This document shows positions 8,664-16,116 of a DNA stretch of 24,462 nucleotides, one piece after another. This DNA is from Chromatiales bacterium. Lineage in GTDB: Bacteria; Pseudomonadota; Gammaproteobacteria; SZUA-140. Below the pieces are notes generated by a model. That model had not been told where the DNA came from. It did no database searches and worked only from the letters and a program-made list of their open reading frames with translations. The position numbers and the translations under genes were made by a program. Every line of letters begins with the position of its first letter. Positions within the stretch are counted from its first letter, which is position 1. The stretch covers positions 1-24,462 of the forward strand of contig JAITWN010000106.1 of the NCBI GenBank assembly GCA_031285245.1, in the 5' to 3' direction.

Positions 8664-9703
8664 TGCGACGCAGGCTCACCGACCGCAGCGGGCGGTGCGG
8701 GCTGCCATGAAGCGAGGGTGAGAATCTGGATACGCCGATTGAGGCTGTCGGCGACATAGAGAAAGCCTTCATCCAACCACAGCGCGGTGATGCGACGAAA
8801 ACGCCCCGGCGCCGAGCCGTGACCACCGATGACGCCGATCAGCTTCGTGCCATCGTAAACCTTGATATCGTCGGTGAGATAATCAGAAACATAAGCACGC
8901 CCCTCGGAATCAACTGCGATGGCCGTGGGGAAAATGACTGTATTCTGCTGGAGCGAATCACTGTAGCGTCCATCATCGCCCATAATCTGCACGCGTGATG
9001 CGCCGATACGCGTGCCAACATAGAAACCGAGCGGCCCCTGTGCCAGCGCGGTGATATTGAGGAAACGCCCTGCCCCCAGACCACGCACACCGATCGCGCC
9101 CGTGAGCAAGCCTTCAGGATTGAACACCATCACGTCATCATTGGCACCATCAGCGATGAACAGGTAACCGCTGTACTCATTCACCAGCACGCTGATCGGA
9201 CGACCGATGTTGATACGATCTTTGATCTCGCGCAGCAACCTGCCATCTGGATCGAATTGCAGCACGCGCGCGCCATCAGCATCAGCGATATAGAAAGAAA
9301 GATCGCGACTAACATGGAGGTAAGCGGTGTTGCCGCTCAGCAGACCGCGCATATCCTTGACCAAAGTGAGACGATCGAGCGCAATGTCGTAGCGGAAGAG
9401 TTGCCGGCTGCCGGCGTCGATCACATAAACCTGCTGACCACGCGCAGCTACCGCTATTGGCTGCATGAAACGCACATTCTGCACGCCAGTGAAGAGTTCG
9501 CGCTCGCCACTTACTGGCGCTCCTTCGACCACCTGCCAGATTTCTCCGGCACCGGTCTGCGGTGTATTGACAGGAATATCGCGAGACGGAGGCGGTTCGA
9601 AGCGCGCGATGTTCTCGCGATCGAGCGCGCAGCCTTGCAACACGAGCGCGAGCCCGGCAAGGATCAGCGCAGCAGCGTGACGTCTTGAGGTACGGAGTGG
9701 CAT
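8660..9703 (-). CDS. NHL-repeat beta-propeller lipoprotein 2
   Basis: This 347-residue lipoprotein has its lipobox ending at C25 (LVLQGC) and Ala at +2, again predicting the outer membrane. NHL-type blades are visible at QVYVIDAGSRQLFRYD, SFYIADADGARVLQFD, YLFIADGANDDVMVFN, RAYVSDYLTDDIKVYD and FLYVADSLNRRIQIL. It resembles the downstream NHL lipoprotein in length and fold but is clearly diverged, so the two look like an old tandem pair. The start at 9703 lies 40 bases inside the end of the triheme gene and has no strong ribosome binding site; translation is probably coupled to the upstream gene. A scaffold or assembly function for the cytochromes is an inference. Confidence 0.86.
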   Translation of the reverse strand: MPLRTSRRHAAALILAGLALVLQGCALDRENIARFEPPPSRDIPVNTPQTGAGEIWQVVEGAPVSGERELFTGVQNVRFMQPIAVAARGQQVYVIDAGSRQLFRYDIALDRLTLVKDMRGLLSGNTAYLHVSRDLSFYIADADGARVLQFDPDGRLLREIKDRINIGRPISVLVNEYSGYLFIADGANDDVMVFNPEGLLTGAIGVRGLGAGRFLNITALAQGPLGFYVGTRIGASRVQIMGDDGRYSDSLQQNTVIFPTAIAVDSEGRAYVSDYLTDDIKVYDGTKLIGVIGGHGSAPGRFRRITALWLDEGFLYVADSLNRRIQILTLASWQPAPPAAVGEPASQ

Positions 9704-10302
9704 CGGCCGCAGTTCAGTGTGGGAGCAAATGCCACTTTACCGTGGCATACGCCGCAGAAGTCACCCTGAACGATCGCTGACATCGAGATCGGATTGGCGC
9801 CTGCCTGCGGCACGAAGATAGCGGGATGACAATTGGCGCAGGTCAGCCATTCGGTGTGCGGAAGATGTGGGAAGCGTACCCATGGCATCGACTGCGTATT
9901 TTTGAGAAGGACGTCGAAATCGACCGGGAACATCTCGCCGCCATCCGTGGAGCCGTCGACTGACATGCGCGGCTCGATCAAATGATTGCGCAGCGTTTTC
10001 ACCCAGTCGATCATGCCCGCATCATCGCGCGGGAATCCCGCCATGGCTTCATAAGGCTGTTGCAGAATCTGCACTGCTTCGCCCGTCGGATCATGAATGC
10101 CGTCCTGAGCGACGGATACGATTTCCCCACGCAACTGAAAATGCTGGCCGCGCGACCACATCGGCGCATTCTGCTCCGCTGGTGGCATAGCGCCAGCGGC
10201 AGGCCCAGCAGCCTGCGCCACCGTGCCGGTAAGCAACACGACGAGCAGCGCCCCGCACAGCAGCGCCGATCGGCCTATCGTGATAAAAATCCGCTCTCTC
10301 AT
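9664..10302 (-). CDS. Exported triheme c7-type cytochrome (third in transcription order)
   Basis: This 212-residue protein has a signal peptide (hydrophobic core ~12-27, cleavage near AQAA). Three heme motifs lie at the C-terminus: C155-H159, C183-H187 and C198-H202. The block FPHLPHTEWLxCANCHPAIF, then CGVCHGKVAF and CGRCHS is the signature of the c7-type triheme family (I recall TIGR04257, nicknamed nanowire 3-heme). H146 and H149 are likely distal ligands. The N-terminal half has DGIHDP and MIDWVKTLRNHLIEPR segments shared with the protein at 11960-12604, so the two are full-length paralogs. The start overlaps the stop of the cupredoxin-like gene (ATGA). It is probably a periplasmic electron carrier that feeds the outer-membrane part of the locus. 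Confidence 0.9.
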   Translation of the reverse strand: MRERIFITIGRSALLCGALLVVLLTGTVAQAAGPAAGAMPPAEQNAPMWSRGQHFQLRGEIVSVAQDGIHDPTGEAVQILQQPYEAMAGFPRDDAGMIDWVKTLRNHLIEPRMSVDGSTDGGEMFPVDFDVLLKNTQSMPWVRFPHLPHTEWLTCANCHPAIFVPQAGANPISMSAIVQGDFCGVCHGKVAFAPTLNCGRCHSVPQDVTLLR

Positions 10303-11900
10303 CGCACGCCCATGATCTGCAGAGCGCGTTCGATATTGCTCGTCGCCCCCTGCAGCATCAAAATCGCCTCGCTGTAATTGCCCTTGGCGGCCTGAGGTTC
10401 AGACAGCGCCTTGACCTCCTTGGCACGATCCACATAGGGCGTCATCAATTTCACAGTATCCTCGTTGGGGTTTTTCTGCCGGATGGCGAGCGGCACCAAT
10501 GCCTCATACCCCTGATAACGAGACAGCTCATACTCGTACTCATCGCGCGGCGTATCGAACTTGAGCTCATGCACGATGGTCTGCTCATGCAGCATCTCGT
10601 TGAGCGCTGTGGTCAGCGTCTCCTGCGCGCCGCCAAGCATGCTGATGGCTTCATTGTATTTGCCATCATCGGCCAGATCGCGCGCGTTGTTCATGACATC
10701 TTTGATCTGCGCGAGATTGACGACGCGCGGCTTGCCACCCGCCTTGACCGCCTGCTTATAGCTGCGCTCATAAGAAGATGAAAAAGCCTGCACACTCTCG
10801 TAGGTCTGCTCGAAACGCAGCTTCTCTGCCTCGCCGCCATCACCCTGCGGCGCGAGACGCCCAGCCTCGCTCATCATGCGCGTCGCTTCTTGCACCATGG
10901 CAAGCGCCTTGGCTTCATCACCGGCCTTCATCGCGGCCTGGGCGGCGGCCAAGTTCTCTTTCGCACCCCGGTGCAGCTCCTGCGCCATGACATTGCCGCT
11001 ACGCTCGATGCGCGCCACCACCGCAGATTGATGGATGAACATATCAGCAAACTGAATTTTCTGACGCAACTGCTGCTCAGTCACTCCCTGCGGAGCAACA
11101 GGAGGCGCTACTGCAGGCGCTTCCGCTTCTGCAGCTGGCGCGGTCTTGCCACGCGCAGCCGCCAGCACCGCGATGGGCGTATTCTCCTGTCCCTCGTTGA
11201 CGACATAAATTGGGCCGCCCATGTTCTTGTGATTGCGGCACTGGTAGTAGAGCAGATCAGGCGTATCCGGACCGGGCTTGAAGGTTACGACGCCTTCATA
11301 GACAAACTGCCCCGTGACACCACTGGTGTAAGCAGCGCCGCCCCAACCCACATCGCTGGTCGAGAGATAAAAATCGTGCTGGATGCCGGCGTTGACGTGA
11401 AAGCTGTAGGTCTTGCCGCGCACGACTACCAGCGGCTTACCTTGGACGCCATTGACGACGAAACCCAAGCGATGACCGACGCCATAGGACGGATGTGTCT
11501 CATCCTTGTTGCCGGCAGTCACGTTGAAGATATAGGGGGATGACGGCGGCGCAGCGGCGGCCGGCGCTGGTGCAGTCGCGGGTTGTTGTGCAGCGGGAGC
11601 AGGAGCCGTTGCAGGCTGTGGTGGAGCAGCAGCCGGCGCCGGTTCTGAATCATGCTCATGCTCGGGTTCGATCACTGGCTGAACCGGCGCCGCCGGCTCC
11701 AGCGGCAACACTTCAGCATCGGGTTCCGGCTCAACAGGAGCGGCTTCAACCGCCGGCGCACTTTCCACAGGTGCGATGACAGCAGACTCCACTGACGGCT
11801 GAACCGCAGGAGCAGAAGCACGATCTCCCGTCGCAGCGCAAGCAGAGAGAATCAGTGCGGCAATGGACGGCAACAGCAGGCTTTGAAAAGAGGATCGCAT
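10299..11900 (-). CDS. Lipoprotein with cupredoxin-like copper site and helical repeats
   Basis: This 533-residue protein has a lipobox ending at C21 (LILSAC). It then has a Pro/Ala/Glu-rich linker (residues ~28-120) in which a QPATAPAPAA decamer occurs twice. Residues ~122-235 form a beta-rich domain with the spacing of a type 1 copper site: H175 (GIQHDFYLS), then YYQCRNHKNMGG, giving C221, H224 and M227. The C-terminal ~240 residues are helical, with repeated segments AMKAGDEAKALAMVQEA, DDGKYNEAISMLGGA and AKGNYSEAILMLQGA. No enzyme domain is visible. A copper electron carrier tethered to the outer membrane by a flexible linker would fit between the triheme cytochromes and the larger cytochromes. 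Copper binding and the redox role are inferred from ligand spacing. GAGG precedes the ATG, and a GC hairpin lies just upstream at 11928-11953. Confidence 0.85.
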   Translation of the reverse strand: MRSSFQSLLLPSIAALILSACAATGDRASAPAVQPSVESAVIAPVESAPAVEAAPVEPEPDAEVLPLEPAAPVQPVIEPEHEHDSEPAPAAAPPQPATAPAPAAQQPATAPAPAAAAPPSSPYIFNVTAGNKDETHPSYGVGHRLGFVVNGVQGKPLVVVRGKTYSFHVNAGIQHDFYLSTSDVGWGGAAYTSGVTGQFVYEGVVTFKPGPDTPDLLYYQCRNHKNMGGPIYVVNEGQENTPIAVLAAARGKTAPAAEAEAPAVAPPVAPQGVTEQQLRQKIQFADMFIHQSAVVARIERSGNVMAQELHRGAKENLAAAQAAMKAGDEAKALAMVQEATRMMSEAGRLAPQGDGGEAEKLRFEQTYESVQAFSSSYERSYKQAVKAGGKPRVVNLAQIKDVMNNARDLADDGKYNEAISMLGGAQETLTTALNEMLHEQTIVHELKFDTPRDEYEYELSRYQGYEALVPLAIRQKNPNEDTVKLMTPYVDRAKEVKALSEPQAAKGNYSEAILMLQGATSNIERALQIMGVR

Positions 11901-11927
11901 CGCTCCCTCATGCGCTCACGGGAAACA

Positions 11928-11953
11928 GGGCCCGCCCGATCCTGGACGGGCCC
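11928..11953 (-). terminator. GC-rich intercistronic hairpin, possible attenuator
   Basis: The arms 11928-11937 and 11944-11953 pair over ten positions (one G-U) around a six-base loop. The hairpin sits six bases after the stop of the triheme gene at 11960 and is followed on the minus strand by TGTTTCCC, a poor T-tract. It is therefore more likely a partial terminator or an mRNA-stabilising hairpin than a full stop, since the same-strand genes continue without another clear promoter. It would let the genes before it be expressed more strongly than those after it. Confidence 0.45.
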
Positions 11954-11959
11954 CACCAG

Positions 11960-12604
11960 CTATTTCCACGGATTCTTTACAGTCGCCTCGCTGAGCGGCG
12001 GCTTCCAATCAGCAGGCTTAGGCTTGGAATGACACTTCGTGCAGGTTGCCGTGGTAATCGGGAAAGACACCTTACCATGGCATACGCCACACTTCTGCCC
12101 CAACAAAATCGCAGACATGTTGATCTGATTGGACCCTGCCTGCGGCACGAAGATGGCCGGGTGACAGTTGGAGCAGAACAACCATTCCGTGTGCTGGCGA
12201 TGCGGGAACACCACATCAGGCATCGACGCCTTTACCGGGCGAACGATGTTGAGATCCATCACGAAAGGCTCTTCCGAAGAATCGAGACGATCCCAACGCG
12301 GCCGAATCAGTTTGTCGTCCAGCGCCTTGACCCAGTCAATGCGGTTACCGACCTTAGCCGTTGGCAAACCTTCATAAGCTTTCTGTGGCGGCTGCAGATT
12401 GAAGGTTGCTTCATTAGCAGGATCGTGGATTCCGTCTTCCGGCGGCGGCGGGTTACTGCTATCCCGCTTTTGCAGGTTGACGTTGAACGTATTGGCCGAG
12501 GACATCTTGGATGCTGCCTGATCCTGTGCGGAAACAGTGTGCAATGTGAGCAGCAAGCCAAACAGTCCGAGGACAATGGCAATGTCTTTGATCGTTATTG
12601 TCAT
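11960..12604 (-). CDS. Exported triheme c7-type cytochrome (second)
   Basis: This 214-residue protein has a signal peptide ending near TVSA-QD (about residue 26). Hemes are at C144-H148, C172-H176 and C188-H192 in the family blocks FPHRQHTEWLFCSNCHPAIF, CGVCHGKVSF and CTKCHS; H135 and H138 are likely distal ligands. It shares the DGIHDP and RIDWVKALDDKLIRPR segments and the overall layout with the triheme protein at 9664-10302, which shows that they arose by duplication with a cupredoxin gene now between them. A strong purine-rich ribosome binding site (GGAGGGGGG) precedes the ATG. It is 18 bp behind the third triheme gene. It is probably a periplasmic electron shuttle. Confidence 0.9.
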   Translation of the reverse strand: MTITIKDIAIVLGLFGLLLTLHTVSAQDQAASKMSSANTFNVNLQKRDSSNPPPPEDGIHDPANEATFNLQPPQKAYEGLPTAKVGNRIDWVKALDDKLIRPRWDRLDSSEEPFVMDLNIVRPVKASMPDVVFPHRQHTEWLFCSNCHPAIFVPQAGSNQINMSAILLGQKCGVCHGKVSFPITTATCTKCHSKPKPADWKPPLSEATVKNPWK

Positions 12605-12622
12605 GGCTCCCCCCTCCTCCGA

Positions 12623-13081
12623 CTACTTCTTCTGTTCCGCCGGAGCTGCCGTCGCTGCCGGGGCCAGCGGCTTGAATGCCGGGGCCACGAGGCGCTGCAC
12701 GGTGCTGCCGTGGAAATGAGTGGGAGTGCCAGGGATACCGGAATGGCACATGGCGCAGTTTTCTACCGACCAGGCTACTTCGCCATTATGACAGGCGCCG
12801 CAGAACTGACCGTCGACGATCTTCGCCATCGTGATCTGATTACCGCCAGCCTTGAACTGGAAGCCAAGATCCGCGTGACAAACTTTGCAACGGAAACGAA
12901 TGCGATGGAACCAGTGCGGAAACACTACCGGGCGCATGCCCGCCGCATCGGCATAGTTGTTGATGACGACGTCCGCATACTCGGCCTTGGCCGATTGTGG
13001 CATCGCCAAGATCCACAAACCCATCAGCAATCCCGCCAGCAGCGAAATGCCGAAGGGCATCCGAGAAATCATCGATGGCAT
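12623..13081 (-). CDS. Exported triheme c7-type cytochrome (first)
   Basis: The ATG at 13081 was chosen because AGGAGGAGGGG lies just upstream; the frame is open further back but without a ribosome site. The 152-residue product has a signal peptide (core ~11-27, cleavage near AKAE) and hemes at C65-H69, C94-H98 and C109-H113. The block VVFPHWFHRIRFRCKVCH, GNQITMAKI, FCGACH and CAMCHS matches the same c7 triheme family as the two other copies, but it lacks their ~100-residue N-terminal region. H55 and H58 are candidate distal ligands. A Pro/Ala-rich tail ends in a Lys pair. It follows the beta-barrel gene after a 73-bp gap. Confidence 0.9.
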   Translation of the reverse strand: MPSMISRMPFGISLLAGLLMGLWILAMPQSAKAEYADVVINNYADAAGMRPVVFPHWFHRIRFRCKVCHADLGFQFKAGGNQITMAKIVDGQFCGACHNGEVAWSVENCAMCHSGIPGTPTHFHGSTVQRLVAPAFKPLAPAATAAPAEQKK

Positions 13082-13154
13082 TATCCCCTCCTCCTGACTT
13101 CCATAAAACTTTATTATTGCGCGCGGCGCGGACCTAAAAGGCCATCGACGCACA

Positions 13155-14939
13155 TCAGAAACGGCGAGTCACCTGAAAATAGATGATGTTGTACGCCTCA
13201 TCGTTCTGTACTCCGGCAAAACTGATGTACCGCCAACTGAAACTGGTATCCACGAGTCCGATCGCGTAATCCAATCGATTCTCCCACTCGGCGCGGTCAA
13301 TCCCCTCATCCGTGGCAGCGCGAGCGATCCGAAGATCTGAATTGAATCGAAGCTGAGCTATGTCGAACAGACCCATGTGACGGTAGGTCACTTGGCCGGT
13401 GGCGCTTACTGTATCACTATCACGCTGCCCGTTGAAGTCCCGTTGGATGGCCTGCACAGTAAGATTTCCACTCAGTGTGCTGTAGAGCGTGAGGTTCTGC
13501 GTGCGCATGAACTGGAAGTTGGCGAATTGCTGACTATTCGGCTGATCACCGAAGCCGCGCGAATCAGACAACGTCACATACGCCGTGGTTGAACCAGACT
13601 CACCATACAGATCCCAGGAGAGACTCGCGGTGTGATCCAGGCGTTCATTGCTGACGTTGCTACTGCCCGCGACCGCATCGTCTCCAGACTGTCCGATCAC
13701 GCTCACCGATTGGCTAAAACTGAGCCTGAATGTGCCGCGACCATTGGTCATCCACAGGCGCTGCGCATCATGACCGACAGTCAGCAATCCTGTCAGCAAG
13801 GACGCCTCACCGATGTCTTGGTTCTGCACCGAAGCCTGCGTGTACCAGTTCCAGGTGAACCCGGAAAGGAGATTGCGCAAATCCGATTGGTAAAGCGCGC
13901 CGACACGCTCGCGAGAACTGGTGTCCACCCCCTCGGCACTCGATTCAGTGACATCGACGCTGGCATCGAAACGCAGGTTTTTCGTGAATTGATAAAAACC
14001 GCCCGCGGTAGCGCTCACGCTGGCTTGATCGAGATTATTGCCCGCTGCGTTATTCGCCGTGAGATCGAAGAAACGCAGACCCGCGCTCAGCGAGAGCGGC
14101 TGATCCGCGGGACGCCAGAAGGCGAAACTCGACAACTGCGCGTAACTCATGTTGGCGTTGGACTGATTCGTACTATTCAGCGGCTGCCGGGTGCTGGTAT
14201 CCGAATCGTAGTAACTCGCCATGGTGTCAAAGCGTAGCGCCCGATTCGGATGGAAGAAGTGTTCAACGTTCGCCAGCTTGATATCGGTGTTCTGATCGAT
14301 GGTGGCGACCCCTATCTCCTGATAACTGGTGCGCATGCTCAGCGTGTGGCGCGGGCGACGCATGTTGAATTCGACACCGACAGAATTGTCGTGATAATCC
14401 TCGATGCCACTTGATTCCCAGGTACCGTGATCAAGGCGCAATTGCAGGCGATCACCAAGCTCGGTGAAATACCCCTGGCGCAAGGTCAGGCGCTCGGTGG
14501 AAAAATCATAACCACCTAAGGCAGTCAGCGGACTCGGCAAGCTAACGGTATCGACACGACTATCGCTCTTACGATACGACAGAGAGAACGGCGTGCGGCT
14601 CTGCGCCAGCACATTGAGATCAATATCTGCGCCGGCAATGATCGTGCGCGAAGACGTCCCCGCCTCACCGTAGTTGGTGTTGTCCTGGGTGACACGCAAT
14701 CCCGCAGAAAGATTAGCGAACCAAGGCTCCCACAGATAAGCCTGTGCACCAACCGCGCCACGCAGCTGATTGCTGATAGCATCGCTGTTGCTGCTGCCGA
14801 GGATCGAGCGGAAGGAATAGCCAACGTTGCCAGAAACGTCGGTCAACACGACGCCGCCCGCACCGACGGCCTGCGCTGTCCATAGCGCCGCGACCGTCGT
14901 GTACAGCATCGCATTGAGATGATGCTTGCCCGCTGGCAT
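13155..14939 (-). CDS. Outer-membrane beta-barrel protein
   Basis: This 594-residue protein has a short signal peptide (ending near AVGA) and then alternating hydrophobic/polar beta strands throughout, with many Ser/Thr/Asn loops. It ends in ...YFQVTRRF; the terminal Phe is the usual signal for BAM-dependent outer-membrane insertion. No heme motif, plug or TonB box is seen. MtrB/PioB-type porins that sheath cytochromes are of similar size, but their N-terminal cysteine pair is absent, so that family is not claimed. In this operon the barrel is the obvious candidate for letting a cytochrome through the outer membrane. A GC hairpin (14963-14977) lies in the leader, and GGGAT precedes the ATG. 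The barrel prediction is strong; the role is inferred. Confidence 0.82.
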   Translation of the reverse strand: MPAGKHHLNAMLYTTVAALWTAQAVGAGGVVLTDVSGNVGYSFRSILGSSNSDAISNQLRGAVGAQAYLWEPWFANLSAGLRVTQDNTNYGEAGTSSRTIIAGADIDLNVLAQSRTPFSLSYRKSDSRVDTVSLPSPLTALGGYDFSTERLTLRQGYFTELGDRLQLRLDHGTWESSGIEDYHDNSVGVEFNMRRPRHTLSMRTSYQEIGVATIDQNTDIKLANVEHFFHPNRALRFDTMASYYDSDTSTRQPLNSTNQSNANMSYAQLSSFAFWRPADQPLSLSAGLRFFDLTANNAAGNNLDQASVSATAGGFYQFTKNLRFDASVDVTESSAEGVDTSSRERVGALYQSDLRNLLSGFTWNWYTQASVQNQDIGEASLLTGLLTVGHDAQRLWMTNGRGTFRLSFSQSVSVIGQSGDDAVAGSSNVSNERLDHTASLSWDLYGESGSTTAYVTLSDSRGFGDQPNSQQFANFQFMRTQNLTLYSTLSGNLTVQAIQRDFNGQRDSDTVSATGQVTYRHMGLFDIAQLRFNSDLRIARAATDEGIDRAEWENRLDYAIGLVDTSFSWRYISFAGVQNDEAYNIIYFQVTRRF

Positions 14940-15046
14940 TTATCCCGTATCCCCACGCCGAACGCCGCGGGGCGGCGCCGATCGCGGCATCGTTTTCAGG
15001 TTGTTATTCGCTCCGACAGCCGTGTCACGGCCTCGCCGGGGGACCT

Positions 15047-16042
15047 TTAGTCAAACGCGCCGAGCACAGCGTCGTTGACGGTAATTTTTGTCTTCTCCCG
15101 CAGCTGCACCAGCGCATCCTGCCATGCCCGCTCACGCTGCTCTCTGCGTAACAGATCCGTGGCACGCTCCTGCGCCTGTTCGAACGTGTTCAGTTCAGGC
15201 GCGGCGCGCTCATCCAACCTAACGATCGCAAACCCCTGCAAAATCCGTATCGGCTGCGAAATTTCTCCAAGCTTCATGCCATCTAGCGCTTCCTGCACCT
15301 CCTGACTCAGCATGCCGCGATGGACAAAACCGAGATCTCCTCCCTGCGCTGACGAAGGATCGGCCGAATGCAAACGCGCGAGCGCGGAGAAATCCCCCCC
15401 TTGCGCCAATTTCTTGCGCAGACGCACCGCTTCAGCGCCAGCACCCTCCCACACCGCGCCCTCAGCCCAGGGCTCGACCTTGAGCAAAATCAGCGACAAG
15501 CGCACACGCTCAGGCGTGGTGAATCGCTCTTTGTATGCCTGGTAATACTCCTTGGCCGCGGCGCGGTCAGGGACTGGCACATTCTCAATCTCATGCTTCA
15601 GACGCGTGATCGCGCTATCGCCAAGCAGTTGCTCGCGCAGCAACGCGCGCTCCCTCTGTGGATCCGCGCTCGCGGCGAGGCGCTCCGCCATGCGCGCGAG
15701 CCTATCCTTGACCCATGACTCATCCGGCTTGATGCCCCGCCGCTCCGCCTCTTGCAGCAGGACGACGCGATCGATCATCGATTGCGCCACCTCGCGCCGA
15801 AACGCGGCGATCTCGGCAGCCGGCACTTGGCCGTGATAAAAACGCTGGCGTATGCCCGCGTGAAAATTCGCCTCGAACTCGTCCACCGAAATCGTCGTAC
15901 CACCGATCACGGCGAAAACCTCCGCTGCCGTCGCGCTTGGCGCCGCTGCATCTTCCTGTGCGGGCTGCGCCGCTGTCAGCGCCGGCTGCGCAAGCGCCAA
16001 AATCAGCACGATCAACGCAACCGTGTTCGAAAACCTGCGCAT
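15047..16042 (-). CDS. PpiC/SurA-type periplasmic prolyl isomerase
   Basis: The ATG at 16042 has AGGAG seven bases upstream; a GTG six codons earlier does not. The 331-residue protein has a signal peptide (core ~8-20, cleavage near LTAA). It then has a SurA-N-like helical region (VIGGTTISVDEFEANFH to ~residue 150) and a parvulin domain at about residues 176-279. The parvulin hallmarks are LARLHSADPSSAQGGDLGFVHRGML, LGEISQPIRILQGFAIVRL. Such proteins chaperone outer-membrane proteins and isomerise X-Pro bonds. It lies between the tetraheme cytochrome and the beta-barrel gene, so the client may be either one. The 11-heme protein is very proline-rich and is another possible client. Confidence 0.9.
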   Translation of the reverse strand: MRRFSNTVALIVLILALAQPALTAAQPAQEDAAAPSATAAEVFAVIGGTTISVDEFEANFHAGIRQRFYHGQVPAAEIAAFRREVAQSMIDRVVLLQEAERRGIKPDESWVKDRLARMAERLAASADPQRERALLREQLLGDSAITRLKHEIENVPVPDRAAAKEYYQAYKERFTTPERVRLSLILLKVEPWAEGAVWEGAGAEAVRLRKKLAQGGDFSALARLHSADPSSAQGGDLGFVHRGMLSQEVQEALDGMKLGEISQPIRILQGFAIVRLDERAAPELNTFEQAQERATDLLRREQRERAWQDALVQLREKTKITVNDAVLGAFD

Positions 16043-16086
16043 GTGCACACTCCTGACCACCTGTTTCGATCTCGTGCGTCTGAGCC

Positions 16087-16108
16087 GCGCGCCTTAGTGG
16101 CAGCGCGC
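16087..16108 (-). other. GC hairpin just after the tetraheme gene
   Basis: A GCGCGC arm at 16087-16092 can pair with GCGCGC near 16103-16108, starting about eight bases after the tetraheme stop codon. There is no T-tract. It could protect the 3' end of the cytochrome message or slow transcription into the downstream genes. Confidence 0.3.
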
Positions 16109-16116
16109 GCCCATCG

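Noticed and set aside
11855..13186. Long open frame of 443 codons on the plus strand.
   Set aside because: It lies antisense to the triheme genes, its translation has no domain character, and the opposite strand has signal peptides and heme motifs.
13155..14939. Barrel considered as MtrB/PioB of an MtrCAB-type complex.
   Set aside because: The N-terminal cysteine pair of that family is not seen and no decaheme MtrA-like protein is in the window.
14940..15046. Gap between the prolyl isomerase and barrel genes considered as a terminator plus promoter.
   Set aside because: GC hairpins are present but there is no T-tract and no recognisable hexamer pair, so no call is made.
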